From: Propioniciclava coleopterorum
GTDB lineage: Bacteria > Actinomycetota > Actinomycetes > Propionibacteriales > Propionibacteriaceae
Reading direction: 5' to 3'
Length of the DNA: 64,000 nucleotides
NCBI RefSeq assembly: GCF_011393335.1
Contig: NZ_CP049865.1
Location: forward strand, 2,436,722 to 2,500,721
Shown here: positions 59,199 through 64,000 of the stretch, in pieces
How positions within the stretch are numbered: the stretch's first letter is position 1
Layout: each line of letters opens with the position of its first letter
Notes under the pieces: model-generated
What the model saw: only the letters and a program-made list of their open reading frames with translations
What the model was told of the DNA's origin: nothing
The model's database searches: none
Made by a program: the position numbers and the translations under genes

Positions 59199-59337
59199 GG
59201 GCCCCATCGAGGTGGCCAAGGAGTCGCGCGTCATCGCGATGCGGATCCCGGCAGACGGCGGCGGCCGGCTGGTGATCGAGCTCAACGCCCAGGAGGCGGC
59301 TGAGTTGCTGGAGGCGCTGAAGGGCGTCGTCGGCTGA
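59170..59337 (+). CDS. DUF3117 small protein, 55 aa
   Basis: A very conserved small actinobacterial protein (Rv1211 counterpart). The sequence is easily recognised: MAAMKPRTGEGPIEVAKESR, then IAMRIPADGGGRLVIELNAQEAAELLEAL. It has a beta-hairpin with a terminal helix and no transmembrane segment. The function is unknown. The ATG follows AGAAGAGGGAGAAC inside the end of the DivIVA-like gene, so it is coupled to that operon. A strong bidirectional hairpin follows and separates it from the convergent glgA. Confidence 0.93.
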   Translation: MAAMKPRTGEGPIEVAKESRVIAMRIPADGGGRLVIELNAQEAAELLEALKGVVG

Positions 59338-59353
59338 TCCGACCCTGAACACG

Positions 59354-59390
59354 CGAACGGCCCCGGAGCGCTCAGCTCCGGGGCCGTTCG
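59354..59390. terminator. Bidirectional hairpin terminator, 16-bp perfect stem
   Basis: CGAACGGCCCCGGAGC (59354-59369) pairs exactly with 59375-59390 around the loop GCTCA, between the convergent DUF3117 gene and glgA. Confidence 0.85.
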
Positions 59391-59402
59391 CCGTCCGTGG
59401 GC

Positions 59403-60602
59403 TCAGGCGTCCCGGCGCGCCCGATGGCGGGCGATGGCGGCCTCGTAGACCTCCACCGTCTCCTCGGCGATCTTCGCCCAGCTGAACTCGTCGATGCAGC
59501 GCTGCCGGCCGGCCTTCCCCATCGCGGCCGCCCGCTCGGGGTCGCGGGTCAGCTCGTTGATGCGGGCCGCGAACTGCGCCTCGAAGTCGGCGACGTAGGC
59601 GGCGTCGCCGGCCCGCGCCGGGTCGTAGGGCACGAGCAGGCCCGTGGTGCCGTCCACCACGACCTCGGGGATGCCGCCGACCGCCGAGGCGACGACCGCG
59701 GTCTCGCAGGCCATGGCCTCCAGGTTCACGATGCCCAGCGGCTCGTAGATGGAGGGGCACGCGAACACGGTGGCCGCCGTGTTGACCTGGCGGACGTCGG
59801 CGCGCGGCAGCATCTCCTCGACCCAGAACACGCGCCCCGGACGCTCGGCGTTCAACGTCGCGAACTCGGCCTTGAACTCCGCGGCGATCTCGGGGGTGTC
59901 GGGGGCGCCGGCCAGCAGCAGGATGGTCGTGTCGGGGTCGAGCATCCGGGCGGCGCGGACCAGATGGATCAGACCCTTCTGGCGCGTGATCCGCCCGACG
60001 AACGCCACGATGGGCTGATCGAGGGGGACGCCGAGGCGCTCCAGGACGTCCGTGCCGTGATCGGGGGAGAACTCGTCGGTGTCGATGCCGTTCTTCACGA
60101 CGTGGATCCGGTCGCGCTCCACCTCGGGGTAGGCGTTGGTGATGTTGGTGATCATCGCCTCGGAGACCGCGATGACGGCGTCCGCCTCGGCGAAGGCCGT
60201 CCGCTCGATCCAGCTCGAGACCCGGTAGCCGCCGCCCAACTGCTCGACCTTCCAGGGGCGGTCGGGCTCCAGGCTGTGCGCCGTCACGACGAGCGGCACG
60301 TCCTGCAACTGGCCGCCGATGATGCCGGCGAACTGGGCGTACCAGGTGTGCGCGTGGATCACGTCGACCTCGGGGATCGCGGCCGCCATGGCCACGTCGG
60401 TCCCCAGCGTCCGCAGCGCGCCGTTGGCGCCCTCGGGGAACGTTTCGGGGAAGGCGCGGGCGCCGTCGCGCGGCTCGCCCATGCAGGAGACGTCGACCAG
60501 ATCGGTGATCCGGGCCAGCTGGGGGACGAGCTGGGCCACATGGACGCCGGCGCCGCCGTAGATGGTCGGGGGGTACTCGCGGGTGAGGATCGAAACGCGC
60601 AT
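59403..60602 (-). CDS. glgA: Glycogen synthase GlgA (actinobacterial GT4 type)
   Basis: A 399-residue GT-B glycosyltransferase of family 4, the actinobacterial alpha-maltose-1-phosphate synthase (GlgM)/glycogen synthase group. N-terminal binding loop LTREYPPTIYGGAGVHVAQLVPQL. Catalytic histidine-region IHAHTWYAQFAG. Acceptor and donor sites VVKNGIDTDEFSP, VAFVGRITRQKGLIHLVRAA, and the E-x7-E motif SIYEPLGIVNLEAMACETAVVAS. Together with divergent glgC it makes glucan precursors from ADP-glucose. It is possible that the main product is maltose-1-phosphate rather than glycogen directly. Confidence 0.93.
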   Translation of the reverse strand: MRVSILTREYPPTIYGGAGVHVAQLVPQLARITDLVDVSCMGEPRDGARAFPETFPEGANGALRTLGTDVAMAAAIPEVDVIHAHTWYAQFAGIIGGQLQDVPLVVTAHSLEPDRPWKVEQLGGGYRVSSWIERTAFAEADAVIAVSEAMITNITNAYPEVERDRIHVVKNGIDTDEFSPDHGTDVLERLGVPLDQPIVAFVGRITRQKGLIHLVRAARMLDPDTTILLLAGAPDTPEIAAEFKAEFATLNAERPGRVFWVEEMLPRADVRQVNTAATVFACPSIYEPLGIVNLEAMACETAVVASAVGGIPEVVVDGTTGLLVPYDPARAGDAAYVADFEAQFAARINELTRDPERAAAMGKAGRQRCIDEFSWAKIAEETVEVYEAAIARHRARRDA

Positions 60603-60733
60603 GCCCAGATGGTGGCACAGGTTCCGGGTCCTCGGGGAGTGAAGTCCCTCGTCGCGGGCGTCACCCGATGCCGGTGGGCGCAGGGTTCCGCCCTCAGTTC
60701 TGGGATCCCTTTCCGGGGCCGGTCCGTGTGGCC

Positions 60734-60739
60734 TAGGTT
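60734..60739 (+). promoter_or_regulatory. Leaderless-type -10 box TAGGTT before glgC, within a small hairpin
   Basis: TAGGTT ends 6 nt before ATG 60746. GGCCTA (60730-60735) and TAGGCC (60740-60745) pair around GGTT, so the same bases could also fold next to the start codon. Confidence 0.5.
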
Positions 60740-60745
60740 TAGGCC

Positions 60746-61972
60746 ATGAGCGATCGACCGAATGTCCTGTCGATTGTCCTGGCCGGCGGAGAAGGCAAGC
60801 GACTGATGCCGTTGACCGCCGACCGGGCCAAGCCGGCCGTCCCCTTCGGCGGGACCTACCGCCTCATCGACTTCGTGCTGTCCAACCTGGCGAACTCCGG
60901 TCTGACCAAGATCGCCGTGCTGACGCAGTACAAGTCCCACTCCCTGGACAAGCACCTCGCGCAGACGTGGCGGATGTCGACCCTGCTGGGCAGCTACGTC
61001 ACGTCGGTCCCCGCGCAGCAGCGCACCGGCAAGTCGTGGTTCAGCGGCAGCGCCGACGCCATCTACCAGTCGATGAACCTCATCAACGACGAGGATCCCG
61101 ACTACGTGGTCGTCTTCGGCGCCGACAACATCTACCGGATGGACGTCGCCGAGATGCTGACCGCGCACATCGAGTCGGGCGCCGAGGCGACGATCGCCGG
61201 GATCCGCGTCCCGCGCTCCGAGGCGTCCGCGTTCGGCATCATCGACGCGGGCGACGACACGGTCATCGACGCCTTCCTCGAGAAGCCGGCCGACCCGCCC
61301 GGGCTGGTGGACAGCCCCGAGGAGTCCTACGCCTCGATGGGCAACTACATCTTCACGCGCAAGGCCTTCGTGGAGGCGCTGCGCGCCGACGCCGAGGACG
61401 GCGGCTCCAAGCACGACATGGGCGGCAACATCGTCCCCTCCTTCGTGGACAAGGGCCAGGCCCACGTCTACGACTTCACCCGCCAGTCGGTCCCCGGCGC
61501 CACCGAGAAGGACCGCAACTACTGGCGCGACGTGGGCACCATCGACGCCTACCACGCGGCCCACATGGACCTGGTCAACGTCGTGCCGGAGTTCAACCTC
61601 TACAACCGCCGCTGGCCGATCTTCACGTCCCAGCCGCAGGCGCCGGGCGCCAAGTTCACCCTGCGCGGCACCGCCGAGGACTCGATCGTGACGTCGGGCT
61701 GCATCATCTCCGGCGGTGACGTCGACCGGTCGGTGCTCTCGCCGAACGTCATCGTCGACAAGTGGGCCAAGGTCGAGGAGTCGGTGATCCTGACCGGCGC
61801 GAAGATCGGCCGCAACGCCGTCGTCCGCCGCGCGATCCTCGACAAGAACGTGGTGGTCGAGGACGGTGCCGAGGTCGGCGTCAACCCCGACGCGGACCGC
61901 GCGCGCGGCTTCCACGTCTCCGAGGGCGGCATCACGGTGCTCAGCAAGGGCGACCGGGTCAGCGCCCAGTAG
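60746..61972 (+). CDS. glgC: Glucose-1-phosphate adenylyltransferase
   Basis: Makes ADP-glucose from ATP and glucose-1-phosphate, the regulated first step of glycogen synthesis; 408 residues. The N-terminal nucleotide-binding [23 protein letters not shown], the metal and sugar regions ([38 protein letters not shown]), [18 protein letters not shown] and the C-terminal left-handed beta-helix ([22 protein letters not shown]) are all in place. No frameshift. It is divergent from glgA, an arrangement shared with mycobacteria (Rv1212c/Rv1213). Confidence 0.96.
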   Translation: MSDRPNVLSIVLAGGEGKRLMPLTADRAKPAVPFGGTYRLIDFVLSNLANSGLTKIAVLTQYKSHSLDKHLAQTWRMSTLLGSYVTSVPAQQRTGKSWFSGSADAIYQSMNLINDEDPDYVVVFGADNIYRMDVAEMLTAHIESGAEATIAGIRVPRSEASAFGIIDAGDDTVIDAFLEKPADPPGLVDSPEESYASMGNYIFTRKAFVEALRADAEDGGSKHDMGGNIVPSFVDKGQAHVYDFTRQSVPGATEKDRNYWRDVGTIDAYHAAHMDLVNVVPEFNLYNRRWPIFTSQPQAPGAKFTLRGTAEDSIVTSGCIISGGDVDRSVLSPNVIVDKWAKVEESVILTGAKIGRNAVVRRAILDKNVVVEDGAEVGVNPDADRARGFHVSEGGITVLSKGDRVSAQ

Positions 61973-61986
61973 CCCACGCAGCAACG

Positions 61987-63621
<1,635 letters not shown>

Positions 63622-63644
63622 CCCGCTAGCCCCGAAGGTACGCC

Positions 63645-64000
63645 GTGGATTTCAACATGCCGGAGATCATCGTCCTCGGCGCGCTGGCGATCATCATCTT
63701 CGGTCCGGAGAAGCTGCCCGAGCTCGCGCGCAAGGCCGCCCGCGTCCTGGCCTACCTGCGCAAGATCGGCGACGACGCGCGCGGCCAGCTCCGCGAGGAG
63801 CTCGGCCCGGAGTTCGACAACTTCAACATCACCGACCTGAACCCCAAGAACCTGGTCGCGCGGCACCTCCTCTCCGGCGACGAGATCGCCGACTTCCGCG
63901 AGATGCGCGACGACGCGATCGCCACGGGTCAGCTCGTCAAGGACACCGTCAGCGACGCGACGGGCACCTCGACGAGCGACACCCCGGCCGCCGCCGCGGC
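63645..64000 (+). CDS. tatB: Sec-independent protein translocase subunit TatB (runs off the window)
   Basis: About 118 residues are visible and the gene continues beyond base 64000. GTG 63645 opens MDFNMPEIIVLGALAIIIFGPEKLPELARKAARVL, the Tat hinge motif FGPEKLPEL after a single short transmembrane helix. An amphipathic helix and an acidic region (REELGPEFDNFNITDLNPKNLVARHLLSGDE) follow, as in actinobacterial TatB rather than TatA. GAAGGT precedes the start. TatB recognises folded, twin-arginine signal-bearing proteins with TatC. It follows dapA by 23 bases. Confidence 0.92.
   Translation, partial: MDFNMPEIIVLGALAIIIFGPEKLPELARKAARVLAYLRKIGDDARGQLREELGPEFDNFNITDLNPKNLVARHLLSGDEIADFREMRDDAIATGQLVKDTVSDATGTSTSDTPAAAA

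Overview
The window is high-GC (roughly 70-74 %) chromosomal DNA of an actinobacterium. The evidence is GTG/ATG starts with GTGA/ATGA overlaps, monomeric NADP isocitrate dehydrogenase, a DUF222/HNH ('13E12') gene, a UvrA2-type ABC protein, a DUF3117 gene, and a gene order from fdxA-dapC through dapD/dapE, a LOG-family gene, a DivIVA-like gene, DUF3117, glgA/glgC and tatB that I recall from Mycobacterium tuberculosis (about Rv1177-Rv1224). A Propionibacteriales-type organism is plausible, but that is inference. I see no rRNA, tRNA, CRISPR array, intact insertion sequence or prophage.

Layout. 1-5 kb: fragments, an EntS-like MFS exporter and recQ. 5-10.5 kb is the most accessory-looking part: a TetR regulator with a perfect operator and a small four-helix membrane protein, a decayed 0.9-kb stretch, the DUF222/HNH gene, an empty 0.5 kb, and a lower-GC lipoprotein plus secreted-protein pair. 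10.7-25 kb: UvrA2-like protein, OmdA-like protein, BCCT transporter, amidohydrolase and NmrA pair, patatin, TRIC-family protein, L,D-transpeptidase lipoprotein, M20 peptidase, M48 peptidase. 25-31.5 kb: isocitrate dehydrogenase, VanZ-RDD protein, GntR regulator, citrate synthase, RNase HI. 31.5-36.7 kb: MacB/FtsX-type ABC transporter, then a histidine kinase/response regulator pair. 36.8-39.6 kb: zinc-uptake operon znuA-znuB-znuC behind a perfect Zur-type palindrome. 39.9-42.2 kb: MarR regulator divergent from an ABC exporter across a nested palindrome. 42.2-49.6 kb: pullulanase-type glycosidase, TIM-barrel isomerase, MFS transporter, transketolase. 49.6-64 kb: VanW protein, ferredoxin, the lysine/DAP genes dapC, dapD, dapE and dapA, a wall hydrolase, LOG, DivIVA-like and DUF3117 genes, glycogen genes glgA and glgC, an O-methyltransferase and tatB (cut by the window end).

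Functionally, gltA and icd feed the TCA cycle. dapC/D/E/A are four steps of the succinylase DAP route, which supplies peptidoglycan together with the nearby cell-wall genes (L,D-transpeptidase, VanW, transglycosylase-like). glgA, glgC and the debranching-type glycosidase handle storage glucan.

A dominant technical feature is that nineteen breaks in seventeen otherwise intact genes are all single-base losses in short G or C runs. Restoring one G/C at each gives a full-length protein. These are far more likely consensus errors than pseudogenes, so I annotate the genes as whole CDSs and give each suspected position. The most interesting biological signals are regulatory: a repeated TAnnnT box 6-8 nt before start codons that lack a Shine-Dalgarno (leaderless promoters), three perfect or near-perfect operators, a 34-nt intergenic sequence complementary to the mRNA of a wall-hydrolase gene 8 kb away, and two unrelated tandem-repeat tracts. 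I found no convincing new multi-gene system.
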